The notes under the pieces were generated by a model, which ran no database searches, was not told the DNA's origin, and saw only the letters and a program-made list of their open reading frames with translations. A program made the position numbers and the translations under genes. This document shows positions 22,756-30,435 of a DNA stretch of 59,834 nt, in pieces. This DNA comes from a virus: the IMG/VR virus record IMGVR_UViG_3300048433_000120, positions 1-59,834 of that record, one strand, 5' to 3'. The stretch's first letter is position 1; each line of letters opens with the position of its first letter.

Positions 22756-22948
22756 AGTTTTTCTCCATACATTTTGACCATTCATCTCGTTGCACTTCTT
22801 CAGGATAAGCTGTATATAACCTATCCCGACATTCATCAAACTGTTTACGCCAAGCCGCAGGGTCATATCGATCGTTCCATTCCTTAGTTTGCGGAACGTA
22901 TGACGCACACCCTGTGATTATAAATACTGTTAATAATCTATAAATCAT
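22736..22948 (-). CDS. Small early lipoprotein
   Basis: 70 residues with a lipoprotein signal: MIYRLLTVFIITGC, lipobox ITGC, lipidated C14. The mature ~57 residues are highly charged with two more cysteines (DECRDRLY, SKCMEKN). Small phage lipoproteins made early can block superinfection at outer-membrane receptors (known for Llp of T5). That role is inference here. It overlaps the upstream gene by four bases. Confidence 0.5.
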   Translation of the reverse strand: MIYRLLTVFIITGCASYVPQTKEWNDRYDPAAWRKQFDECRDRLYTAYPEEVQRDEWSKCMEKNYELKES

Positions 22949-23262
22949 AATTCGTCTGACATTATATTGTTAGGTAAATCTACGTGCGGTAAATTATTAT
23001 AATCTTCGTATTCCATATCTAAAAAGAATCGCTCGTTTGCTTCTGGATCAGGTCCTGGAATTACAAACATAGCTCTAACTTCTACATCGTTATGGTCGAG
23101 TGTATAGGTAATCGGAAGTTTGACTTCTTCTAAGTCGTAGCCTAAGTCTAATAAAACTCCGTTAACAATCCCTACGTCAGGGTATCTGTTTTTGCCAGAG
23201 TCTTCGGCTTTTTGTGTAAGAGCTTCTAATATCTCAACCGTTGCGTATTTAACTTGTGCCAT
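22945..23262 (-). CDS. Small phage protein, unknown
   Basis: 105 residues, mixed alpha/beta and acidic (PGPDPEANERFFLDMEYEDY). No family recognised. It overlaps the upstream gene by 14 bases and the lipoprotein gene by four, so all are co-translated. Confidence 0.5.
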   Translation of the reverse strand: MAQVKYATVEILEALTQKAEDSGKNRYPDVGIVNGVLLDLGYDLEEVKLPITYTLDHNDVEVRAMFVIPGPDPEANERFFLDMEYEDYNNLPHVDLPNNIMSDEL

Positions 23263-23452
23263 CTTTTTCCTCTATAAGATTATCGATTGCTTCGTACATA
23301 ACGTTATGTACTGCTTTTTCAAAAAGCTCAGCATCTTGGTTTTTAATTTCAATAAACGGATCTTTTAACATTGCATGTATCACGTGTCGTGCTAAAACTG
23401 CTACGTTGGTTTTACATGTCAATCCGCTTTGTTTAGTTATTTCTATTTCCAT
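23249..23452 (-). CDS. Small helical protein, unknown
   Basis: 67 residues (MEIEITKQSGLTCKTNVAVL, AVHNVMYEAIDNLIEEKD). No family recognised. The start follows the terminator of the upstream gene by about ten bases and has a GGGGAAAACG ribosome-like site. Confidence 0.45.
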   Translation of the reverse strand: MEIEITKQSGLTCKTNVAVLARHVIHAMLKDPFIEIKNQDAELFEKAVHNVMYEAIDNLIEEKDGTS

Positions 23453-23463
23453 CGTTTTCCCCT

Positions 23464-23499
23464 AAAAAATAAGTGCACAACGATCACCGCTGTGCACTT
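23464..23499 (-). terminator. Rho-independent terminator
   Basis: Perfect 9-bp stem AAGTGCACA / TGTGCACTT (23499-23491 with 23479-23471), 11-base loop, then ATTTTTT on the minus strand, 7 bases after the stop of the gene at 23506. Confidence 0.85.
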
Positions 23500-23505
23500 A
23501 ACAGA

Positions 23506-23877
23506 TTATACCTTTGCAAAGTAGCCTTCGACAACAAGTCTTTTCGCATAAAATCTAAAGATTCTAAGCGGGTCTTGACCTGTAGTCAGATTGCCTTGCT
23601 TTACTGCAAGAGATACTAGATCTTGTGCTGTAAAACTAGCAGAGTCTAAATCACTCTTTTTAGCTTCACTAACGGTCAAGATCAAGGCTCTCATCTGCGG
23701 AGTAAAACCTTTAGACTCAGGAACTTTGCCTATGAACTTATATAAAGTTCTAGAAGCTCCTTTGCCTGTTGAACTAGGCTTCGGGACTGCTGTCACTTTA
23801 GCTTTGCTCAAAGGTTTTGTTACTGCTTTCGCAGGAACTCTCTTTGCAGAGGTAGATGTAGATGTTGCTGTTTGCAT
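23506..23877 (-). CDS. Putative winged-helix DNA-binding protein
   Basis: 123 residues from the ATG at 23877 with AAGAAAGGAGA ahead. The N-terminal ~50 residues are Ser/Thr/Lys/Pro-rich and basic. The C-terminal ~75 residues (FTPQMRALILTVSEAKKSDL, FTAQDLVSLAVKQG, DPLRIFRFYAKRLVVEGYF) look like a winged helix. Single-gene unit with promoter, 5' stem-loop and terminator, which suggests high expression. Its layout resembles the protein at 16683-17054. Confidence 0.5.
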   Translation of the reverse strand: MQTATSTSTSAKRVPAKAVTKPLSKAKVTAVPKPSSTGKGASRTLYKFIGKVPESKGFTPQMRALILTVSEAKKSDLDSASFTAQDLVSLAVKQGNLTTGQDPLRIFRFYAKRLVVEGYFAKV

Positions 23878-23905
23878 ATCTTTCTCCTTTCTTTTGGTTA
23901 ACAAA

Positions 23906-23923
23906 TTCTAACTTGCGTTAGAA
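23906..23923 (-). promoter_or_regulatory. Stem-loop at predicted mRNA 5' end
   Basis: Perfect 7-bp stem TTCTAAC / GTTAGAA with a GCAA (GNRA) tetraloop, starting 11 bases after the -10 box and preceding the AAGAAAGGAGA ribosome site. Confidence 0.6.
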
Positions 23924-23934
23924 CAACTATTACA

Positions 23935-23963
23935 AGTATGCCTATGATTACTTAGAAAGTAAA
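23935..23963 (-). promoter_or_regulatory. GCTTTACTTT-type early promoter
   Basis: Minus strand: TACTGCTTTACTTTC with TTTACT at 23963-23958, 17-base spacer, CATACT at 23940-23935. Confidence 0.6.
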
Positions 23964-24000
23964 GCAGTACTAAGACCACCGCAGAGGCAAGACTTGTAGA

Positions 24001-24240
24001 TTAATGGATCGGTTCATCAGGATCCGTAAACTTAACAAGATCGTTATCTTCTAGATGTTGTTTCCAGAACATTAAGATCAGGGATGCATCGGTAATACCG
24101 TGTAGTTCTTGACAGCCTTGAGCGATCATCGTATCACGTATGACGGAAGCTAACTCATCGTTAGCTCCCTCATACAAGGCTGACCAGACCATAGCTAAAA
24201 CCTCACCATCAACTAAATATGATTTAGGGTCTTTCGCCAT
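24001..24240 (-). CDS. Small acidic protein, unknown
   Basis: 79 residues, helical (GEVLAMVWSALYEGANDELA). No family recognised. It starts on the stop of the DUF932 gene (TAATG), so its translation is coupled to it. Confidence 0.5.
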   Translation of the reverse strand: MAKDPKSYLVDGEVLAMVWSALYEGANDELASVIRDTMIAQGCQELHGITDASLILMFWKQHLEDNDLVKFTDPDEPIH

Positions 24241-25274
24241 TATGCAGCCTCTGCAAATTTCACAGCTAAATCTAGAGCTTTGGCTTTACGATTAGCCGCA
24301 GCACCAAACCATGAACTATGCAAGGCATTGCCTTCGGTTACTGATTCGCGTAAATGATCTTCAACGTAGGTGATCGCATTTAGTGCACCCCACCACGTAC
24401 CTTTAGCAGACTTCAGACTTGCACCTGGAGACTGTTCTAGAGCATCGACAGCAAGAAGTGGAAACTTGTTAAATTTCTCAACAAGAGGTTCTTGCATACC
24501 TATCAACTTACCTTCAGCTTTGAGCTGTTGGTCGTGTTTATAAGCAGCGATCATATCAGGTTGATAAATCTCACCCACATACTCAAGGAACTGAGAATGT
24601 TTAGCTTTCTTCTTAGACAGTATGGTTGCAGCTTCTCTAAACTCTGTCATACGCTCAGCAGATAGCCCTAGAGCTTCTTCTGCGATCTGTATAACATCGT
24701 CATTGAATGCTTTAACGTGTGGCATACGGAAAGACGCTGTGCCACCGTGTTGTAAAGCCATCGTTAAAGTGTTGTTGCAAACAACTCTAATAGGTGTCAA
24801 CTTAATAGTCATTGCTCGACCAACGATATGTGGTTGGTTGATAAGCAAATAACCTTTAATAAGGTCGTCACCCGCTAGTTCGAAGTCTTCTGAGATTTTA
24901 GCTAAACCCCAAATTTCTCCACCGTCTTTCAAACTACCTGCGGTTTCCATGGTCATATGACCAGCATCCGTAAAGCGTTTAAAGAACTTAAATACGTCTT
25001 CATTCTGTATAGGGACATAGTCTCTACCACAATGCGATAGTATTCGATTATCGCTATCTCGAACAACGTGGAAGGTATTTTCCGCTTGGATAAGACCAAC
25101 ATCGTCGCTCCACTCAGGAGCGTCTATAGTATAACTAGGACGTTTGCTAACTGTCCAGTCTAACTGAGCCGCTTTTTGCATATCCGATGGGGTAAGGTTA
25201 GAATCAACCTCGACACCTAATCCGTGCCAAGGTACTTCTCCTGTCCAAGCCATCGTTTCTACTTGGTGTGCCAT
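24240..25274 (-). CDS. DUF932 (phage/plasmid-like) protein
   Basis: 344 residues from the ATG at 25274, which has AGAAAGGAGAAA ahead. The start MAHQVETMAWTGEVPWHGLG, the segment FHVVRDSDNRILSHCGRDYV, PIRVVCNNTLTMAL and the end TWWGALNAITYVEDHL match the DUF932/TIGR03299 family, widespread on phages and plasmids with unknown biochemistry. The leader carries two stem-loops. Its own strong promoter suggests abundant early expression. Confidence 0.8.
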   Translation of the reverse strand: MAHQVETMAWTGEVPWHGLGVEVDSNLTPSDMQKAAQLDWTVSKRPSYTIDAPEWSDDVGLIQAENTFHVVRDSDNRILSHCGRDYVPIQNEDVFKFFKRFTDAGHMTMETAGSLKDGGEIWGLAKISEDFELAGDDLIKGYLLINQPHIVGRAMTIKLTPIRVVCNNTLTMALQHGGTASFRMPHVKAFNDDVIQIAEEALGLSAERMTEFREAATILSKKKAKHSQFLEYVGEIYQPDMIAAYKHDQQLKAEGKLIGMQEPLVEKFNKFPLLAVDALEQSPGASLKSAKGTWWGALNAITYVEDHLRESVTEGNALHSSWFGAAANRKAKALDLAVKFAEAA

Positions 25275-25292
25275 AATTTTCTCCTTTCTAAT

Positions 25293-25333
25293 GTGCATGG
25301 CTGCACTGGTTAATCACGTAGCCTATTAGCTAC
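25293..25333 (-). promoter_or_regulatory. Two stem-loops in DUF932 mRNA leader
   Basis: Stem-loop 1: GTAGC / GCTAC (25333-25329 with 25322-25318), starting seven bases after the -10 box. Stem-loop 2: GTGCA / TGCAC with a 4-base loop (25306-25293), just before AGAAAGGAGA. Confidence 0.5.
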
Positions 25334-25340
25334 CTTTATC

Positions 25341-25376
25341 ATTATAGGTACGAAAGTTAGGAAAGTAAAGCAGTAA
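25341..25376 (-). promoter_or_regulatory. GCTTTACTTT-type early promoter
   Basis: Minus strand: TACTGCTTTACTTTC with TTTACT at 25369-25364, 17-base spacer containing ACTTTCGTACC, and a perfect TATAAT at 25346-25341. Confidence 0.75.
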
Positions 25377-25746
25377 CAAGAGCATCCCAATCGTAAGGAA
25401 TCGTAAGAGTCACAAGAGATTTTGATTTATAACCAGTCTTAACGAGGTCTTGAATACCTGTAAGACTGTCGATATGGTAGAGTTTGATCTCATCGTTTTT
25501 ACGAGCCATAACGAAAACCTGACCACCGAATGATGCACGTTTCGCTAACCACGATATTTGCATAGGTCGTAAAGTAAGAGCATTACCTGAATGTATTTCT
25601 TTGAGCTCGATCCAGAACTCTTTACCTTTAGCACAACCGTTAACGTCAGGAACACCTGCTCCTGTCATACCTGTTTCAATTCGTTGTAAATGTATTTCAG
25701 GCAGATTTGATCTTAACAAGAGCCATAAATTTTTTTCTTTCGCCAT
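25357..25746 (-). CDS. PD-(D/E)XK nuclease (VRR-NUC-like)
   Basis: 129 residues. GVPDVNGCAKGKEFWIELKE gives the P33-D34 ... E47-L48-K49 metal site, with Q63 in LRPMQISWL, then FGGQVFVMARK. This is the pattern of small VRR-NUC or Holliday-junction-type endonucleases of phages, used to resolve branched replication products. It overlaps the upstream zinc-finger gene by 50 bases. Confidence 0.7.
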   Translation of the reverse strand: MAKEKNLWLLLRSNLPEIHLQRIETGMTGAGVPDVNGCAKGKEFWIELKEIHSGNALTLRPMQISWLAKRASFGGQVFVMARKNDEIKLYHIDSLTGIQDLVKTGYKSKSLVTLTIPYDWDALVTALLS

Positions 25747-26410
25747 ATTTCATTTTACGGTAACGTTTCATAATCGATCGTTTTGTTAAAATAGACCAAC
25801 GTTCATTAAAAGAACGACTGTTTGAATATTTTGCTCGTTTTCGATGTTTAGATATATTAGGTTCTCGCCACCAATAATTTCTCCATTTTCTTAATTTAAA
25901 CGATATAGGATCAGGTTTGTATGTAGTACCGTCTGAGTATTTAGGTGTTGTATGTTCTTCATGTAATACACGTTCGAGCCATTGCATATCTTCTTGTACG
26001 TAAGGTTCATCGGTCGCTAAATATTCTATATGGTCTAAAATATCGTTATCTATAACCGCTTCGTCATAAGCACATTGACACCAGTTTTGATAATGACCTG
26101 ATACAGCTTGTTTTCTTTTACCTGAACCATATGTTGACGTAGGGTTTTTATTTTTAGAATATTGATGTTGTTTTTGACAATGTTTAGAACAATAATTTAA
26201 TAAACCTGATTCTTTCTTATCAAACTCTACAGAACAATATACACACGATCGAGGAATATCTATAATTGGTTTTTTGCCTTCAGCGTTATGAAACGTATTA
26301 CCACATTTAGAACTACAAAACTTTCGTCTTTGTCCGTATAAAGGTTTCGAACATACCTTGCACTCTCCGTTATTCGGTAGTTCTATTTGTGTGTTACTTG
26401 CTAAAAACAT
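25697..26410 (-). CDS. Zinc-finger protein with two Cys clusters
   Basis: 237 residues. Two four-ligand clusters at the N-terminus: CKVCSKPL ... FCSSKCGNTFH and CVYCSVEF ... YCSKHCQKQH, which resemble MYM/FCS-type fingers. The rest is basic and Arg/Trp-rich with no catalytic motif. It may bind nucleic acid. The ATG lies eight bases after a TATATT box, so the mRNA may be leaderless. Confidence 0.5.
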   Translation of the reverse strand: MFLASNTQIELPNNGECKVCSKPLYGQRRKFCSSKCGNTFHNAEGKKPIIDIPRSCVYCSVEFDKKESGLLNYCSKHCQKQHQYSKNKNPTSTYGSGKRKQAVSGHYQNWCQCAYDEAVIDNDILDHIEYLATDEPYVQEDMQWLERVLHEEHTTPKYSDGTTYKPDPISFKLRKWRNYWWREPNISKHRKRAKYSNSRSFNERWSILTKRSIMKRYRKMKYGERKKFMALVKIKSA

Positions 26411-26418
26411 ATACCTTA

Positions 26419-26447
26419 AATATAAAAGGCAAAGTTTAGAAAGTAAA
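26419..26447 (-). promoter_or_regulatory. GCTTTACTTT-type promoter near start codon
   Basis: Minus strand: AGTGCTTTACTTTC with TTTACT at 26447-26442, 17-base spacer, TATATT at 26424-26419, and ATG at 26410. Confidence 0.6.
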
Positions 26448-26455
26448 GCACTGCC

Positions 26456-26800
26456 CTAGCCCGACCAGTCCCAACCAGTATGTGGAGCGGCTTTTTGGTT
26501 ATTAGCAATAAGTTTGATATCTCGTTCTTTTAACCAGTCATCGAAAGCACGTTTAGTCTGATCGAGGTCATCGTACATATTTTTAAACTCAGACCATTTG
26601 TTCCGAGCAATCTGTGTACCATAGTAGTAATCACCATCACCGAGTTTACAACGTGTAATAATCTGCCACATACGTTGTTTGGTTAAATTATGCTCTTTAC
26701 CCATTTGTTCTAGAGTTGTAGAGCTGTCTACCCATTGTTCGTACATTCGTCTGTACCTAATAGAGTATTCTTTAGCTTTTTCTTGTGAGATACCTTTCAT
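26456..26800 (-). CDS. Helix-turn-helix protein
   Basis: 114 residues from the ATG at 26800, which overlaps the polymerase stop (ATGA) and has AAAGGAAAT ahead. TTLEQMGKEHNLTKQRMWQI is a clear helix-turn-helix of the sigma region 4/MerR-like sort. A transcription factor or DNA adaptor role is likely. The remaining C-terminus is basic and ends with HTGWDWSG. Confidence 0.5.
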   Translation of the reverse strand: MKGISQEKAKEYSIRYRRMYEQWVDSSTTLEQMGKEHNLTKQRMWQIITRCKLGDGDYYYGTQIARNKWSEFKNMYDDLDQTKRAFDDWLKERDIKLIANNQKAAPHTGWDWSG

Positions 26801-28662
26801 TTTATTTCCTTTGTTTCGCCCCATGAACTTCCGAGTTCCTTATCCACTAGTAGGGGTACTGCAAGTTCTACACAAGTTTCCATTATTTCTGCAATCTTGT
26901 CAGCTTGTTCAGTGTTCTCTACCGAGATATCAACCTCATCGTGGACTTGTAGGTGAGGAACAATTCCTTCCTCCCACAGACCGAGCATTGCTAACTTCGT
27001 CATGTCAGCAGCCGATCCTTGAATCAACCGATTCAGAGCCTTATATGTATATGATCTTTTTAAATTATCACCGTATTTTTCTTGTGCTTCTTCGTACGGT
27101 AGAGGTAGAGTGCGTTCATATCTATCTTCCCATAGATTAAACCTACAACGTCTACCTGCAAACGTTCGTATATAGCCACGTTCCATGGCTACCCTTGCAC
27201 ACTGATCTTGTAACCCTCGTATAAAGGGAACTTTATTATGATACTGCTGAAATAACCCCTCAGCTTCCGTATCGTCTATCCCTAGCTCCTTAATAAGCTT
27301 TTCTTTACCCATCCCATAGCTAAGTCCTAAATTAATCGTCTTAGCCTGTTTACGCGGTATATTAGCCATATCTGCAACGATCTGGTGAAAGTCCGCGTTC
27401 TTTTCTGTATACTCAACTACCGCATCTTTAGCCCCTGCTAAGTTCATACGATTAGCGTAATGAACTGTAAGTCTAGGTTCTTGTTGTGAATAATCAAACA
27501 CACCCCACTGACAACCGTCCTCTGGAATAAACAAAGATCGTATTAAATTACCGATCTCTGGATCTCTTGCAGGAACTTGTTGTAGATTAGGATTACTATA
27601 GCTAAATCTACCACTAACCGTGCCGCCACGATCGTTACGCATAGCATGAGCTTCTGCGTGTATACGACCATCGAAGCAGTGATCTTTAATCATCTTATCA
27701 ATGAAAGTAGTTCTAGCTTTATTAAGTTTCCTTGCTCGAACAATAAGTTGTGGTAACTCGTGTTCGTGTCCTTCTAACCAGTCTTTTTGAAAACTAGCCA
27801 TACCTTTTGCGGTTCTAGGAAACCATATCTTGTTCTTTTCAAAGATAGCTTCTAACGATGCATTAGCCCATAAATTAACTTCTGCACCATACTTACGTTT
27901 AATCTCAACCTGTAGCTTTTGTTCTTCTATCGATAACTTTTTACTAACATCGTCAGCTTTTTGTTCATCGATTCTAACCCCTCGCCATCGCATTTCTAAT
28001 AGTAGAGGAATCAGTCGGCATTCCATGTCAAGTATCTTTTCTAACCCTTGCTCTTGAACTTCGATCTTTAATTTTTGCCAAAGTTTTAGAGTTAGTGCTG
28101 CATCTTGCTCACCATAAGGTCCAACGAACTTAGACGGTAATTTATACATTTCTGATTTAGGATTTACCCCAAACGATAGAGCAGCATTTTGTAATAACGA
28201 TTCATCTTTCTTTTCGTTACAGTAAAACTCACCGAGGTTATCTAAAGAATAAGAATACCTATTCTCGTTTACTAGGGGAGCCGCTACGATCGTATCTAAT
28301 ATTTTACCGCCTACGTGTACGCCTTCTCTACGGAGCCACCCTACGTCGTATAAAGCGTTATGAAATATAACGTCTCGCTTTTCTGATGCTAGAGTGTTGC
28401 GTAACCAACGTAATACAATATCTTCATCAAGATTACCTCCGCCTTGATGACGGATCGGGAAGTAACCCTTCCAACCCTCTGTCGCAATACCAACACCCAC
28501 GATATGCCCACGACCTGTAGCCCATCCTGGACCACAAGTCATGAGGTGTGGATCGTAAGTTTCTAAATCTACTGCGATTGTTTCTGTCTCAGAAAACTGA
28601 GGGAAAACTTCTGGAATAGACCAGTCACTTGTTGGAGCGAACATAGGGGTTTGTAAAATCAC
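26797..28662 (-). CDS. DNA polymerase, family A
   Basis: 621 residues. 3'-5' exonuclease domain with VDLETYDP (Exo I), IFHNALYDVGWL (Exo II) and YGEQDAALTLKL (Exo III); polymerase domain with WGVFDYSQQEPRL (motif A), RKQAKTINLGLSYGMG (motif B) and LQVHDEVDIS (motif C). No 5'-3' exonuclease domain. At the position of E. coli Pol I Phe762 it has Leu. A GTG at 28662 overlaps the upstream stop (GTGA); an internal ATG six codons in is possible. It is the replicative polymerase of the phage. Confidence 0.93.
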   Translation of the reverse strand: MILQTPMFAPTSDWSIPEVFPQFSETETIAVDLETYDPHLMTCGPGWATGRGHIVGVGIATEGWKGYFPIRHQGGGNLDEDIVLRWLRNTLASEKRDVIFHNALYDVGWLRREGVHVGGKILDTIVAAPLVNENRYSYSLDNLGEFYCNEKKDESLLQNAALSFGVNPKSEMYKLPSKFVGPYGEQDAALTLKLWQKLKIEVQEQGLEKILDMECRLIPLLLEMRWRGVRIDEQKADDVSKKLSIEEQKLQVEIKRKYGAEVNLWANASLEAIFEKNKIWFPRTAKGMASFQKDWLEGHEHELPQLIVRARKLNKARTTFIDKMIKDHCFDGRIHAEAHAMRNDRGGTVSGRFSYSNPNLQQVPARDPEIGNLIRSLFIPEDGCQWGVFDYSQQEPRLTVHYANRMNLAGAKDAVVEYTEKNADFHQIVADMANIPRKQAKTINLGLSYGMGKEKLIKELGIDDTEAEGLFQQYHNKVPFIRGLQDQCARVAMERGYIRTFAGRRCRFNLWEDRYERTLPLPYEEAQEKYGDNLKRSYTYKALNRLIQGSAADMTKLAMLGLWEEGIVPHLQVHDEVDISVENTEQADKIAEIMETCVELAVPLLVDKELGSSWGETKEIK

Positions 28663-29000
28663 TTCTTCTTTTTGATCCTCGTGACTTTAGTTTTCTTAGC
28701 TTTTGGCTTTTTTGTAGGAGCTTTACCGCCTTCCCAAGCTTCGTTAACATCTGGAGTAGACTTATCGTCTGCTTTATATGTTCCCTTTTTCGTTCTAGCT
28801 CGTTTAGGATCGTTTTTCACTACTTCATAGATCTTCCCTGCTTTAAGTTCATCATCGAATTTCTTTAAAACAACTTCAGCATCTTTGATCGCTTTTTCAA
28901 GAACTTCTTCCTTTACAACTTTCTTAGGTTGTAGTTCTTCTTTTGGTAACGGTGTAAAAAATTTAAGAACTTTCTTCCACCAACTATCTACATTACTCAT
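28659..29000 (-). CDS. Small protein with basic C-terminus, unknown
   Basis: 113 residues. N-terminus MSNVDSWWKKVLKFFTPL may be amphipathic; the middle is a charged helix; the tail is Lys-rich (KKPKAKKTKVTRIKKKK). It lies between the small gene at 29000 and the DNA polymerase gene and is coupled to both, so a replication accessory or DNA-binding role is possible. Confidence 0.5.
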   Translation of the reverse strand: MSNVDSWWKKVLKFFTPLPKEELQPKKVVKEEVLEKAIKDAEVVLKKFDDELKAGKIYEVVKNDPKRARTKKGTYKADDKSTPDVNEAWEGGKAPTKKPKAKKTKVTRIKKKK

Positions 29001-29347
29001 TAGTAATCCTCCTTGCCATCTTCTGCGGCATAATTAACATCGTCAGCTTCAACGCTAACTTCATTAGTATTAGCTAAAATGTATTCTTCAACTAATAATA
29101 AATATCTACGTAAGTCTCGAATATCATCGAGTAAACCTGCTTCGCCTTTATAGACTTCACCTGCTTCGAAGATATCCCACCCGTGCTTTTCAGACTGGTG
29201 TTCTATACGATCGAACTTACGTGCTAACATCATAAAGGCACCTACACCTCCACGACGTCTCCAAGAATCACCGTACGAAGTTTCTGCTCGTTTAAGAGCT
29301 TCAAGATCGTTTTGGGCAACTTCTTTCATATTTTCCCATTTGCTCAT
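29000..29347 (-). CDS. Conserved phage protein near nucleotide genes
   Basis: 115 residues from the ATG at 29347 with AGGAGAAAG ahead. AETSYGDSWRRRGGVGAFMM, LARKFDRIEHQSEKHGWDIF and LLDDIRDLRRYLLLVEEYI form a helical pattern that I recognise from phages near thymidylate-synthase-like genes. It is all-alpha and acidic like dUTPase/MazG relatives, but no metal motif is certain. Four-base overlap with the thymidylate-synthase-like gene. Confidence 0.5.
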   Translation of the reverse strand: MSKWENMKEVAQNDLEALKRAETSYGDSWRRRGGVGAFMMLARKFDRIEHQSEKHGWDIFEAGEVYKGEAGLLDDIRDLRRYLLLVEEYILANTNEVSVEADDVNYAAEDGKEDY

Positions 29348-30435
29348 TTGCTTTCTCCTATCTCCGCATTGTTTAAAGTATAGGCGGTGTCTCGTTTGCG
29401 GATCCACTCAAAACACGCCTCCATCCAATCGAGAGCCTTAATAGACTGTACTTCTCGATACGAATTCAAATAATCTTTTTGTTTATGATAATGAAATGCT
29501 TTTAACATCGGCACTGCTACATCTGGAAAAATATTGTTATCCCACTCAATATCGTCTGTTCGTTTTAGCATTTCTTTTGGGTTATATCTAAAAGTTTCAA
29601 AATAATCAAAAAAGAATCGTACTTCTCGACTAAAAGAATCAAGATCGTTAACAATAGGTACAGGTTCATATTCATCGATAAGATCATAATGATTCTTTAT
29701 ATGTTTATAAGTGTAGACATTTAATTCTATATCTTTAACTTTTTCCCATACGGGATTGTTAGGGTAGATATGAAAACTATCGCTAATTTGAGTATAATCC
29801 CCCATTGGTAAATTTAGGTTATGAGCTACGAACTCTTGTAGCATAGACATATGAACTACGTTCGCACCATAAGCTCCCCAAAGCATATCATTAGAACGGT
29901 TACAAACAGTCATACATAACTTACCATCACGTACTTTAAAATAAATATTCGTATTACAAGGTACGTCTTTTCTTTCAACTTTTTTATTACAAGTTCTTGC
30001 TAGATCATCTTTCGGATCCCACATCTGTAAAACTGCTCGTCTTTCATAAGGGTTTTCTTTTAATAAACCAATAATCGCGGTTATTTGATCTTTATTAAAA
30101 TAACTTCTCCATCGCCAACCGTAAGCCCCCCATAAAGTTTCACCGTCGTCTGAAAAATCTCCCATCGACTTAACAAAATAAGTTAGTGGTTCTAGATCGT
30201 TACGACCATCGAGCATCCATAACCCTTCTATAAAATGAAAAAATGGATTAGCGTCTCTTTGTTTTATTAAACAAACTCTTTCCCATGGTTTTTCATAAAC
30301 AGTAGTAACAGGTGTATTGGCTTCATACGTTATACCATTACGACTTTCTTGTACTCTGTATTCGGTAGGGTCTTGAAATAAATCAATACCTCTTTCTAAC
30401 GCGTCGTTTACGTTTCTTGCTTTAATTACTTTCAT
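29344..30435 (-). CDS. Thymidylate synthase / dUMP hydroxymethylase-like enzyme
   Basis: 363 residues, about 100 more than ThyA. Thymidylate synthase core: NPFFHFIEGLWMLDG, LWGAYGWRWR, catalytic C160 in VPCNTNIYF, NRSNDMLWGAYGANVVHMSM (R180, D183, N192) and SDSFHIYPNN. The His after the catalytic Cys is Asn. The Asn that favours dUMP over dCMP is retained (N192, with a one-residue offset). It could make dTMP or 5-hydroxymethyl-dUMP; the neighbour at 30637 makes the second likely. Coupled by ATGA to the gene upstream. Confidence 0.75.
   Translation of the reverse strand: MKVIKARNVNDALERGIDLFQDPTEYRVQESRNGITYEANTPVTTVYEKPWERVCLIKQRDANPFFHFIEGLWMLDGRNDLEPLTYFVKSMGDFSDDGETLWGAYGWRWRSYFNKDQITAIIGLLKENPYERRAVLQMWDPKDDLARTCNKKVERKDVPCNTNIYFKVRDGKLCMTVCNRSNDMLWGAYGANVVHMSMLQEFVAHNLNLPMGDYTQISDSFHIYPNNPVWEKVKDIELNVYTYKHIKNHYDLIDEYEPVPIVNDLDSFSREVRFFFDYFETFRYNPKEMLKRTDDIEWDNNIFPDVAVPMLKAFHYHKQKDYLNSYREVQSIKALDWMEACFEWIRKRDTAYTLNNAEIGESK

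Noticed and set aside
22567-22908. 113-residue ORF starting inside the lipoprotein gene
   Set aside because: Only the last 62 residues from the ATG at 22755 have a ribosome site; the rest overlaps the lipoprotein in another frame.
29000-29407. 135-residue form starting at 29407
   Set aside because: The added N-terminus lies within the thymidylate-synthase-like gene's end and has no ribosome site; AGGAG precedes the ATG at 29347.
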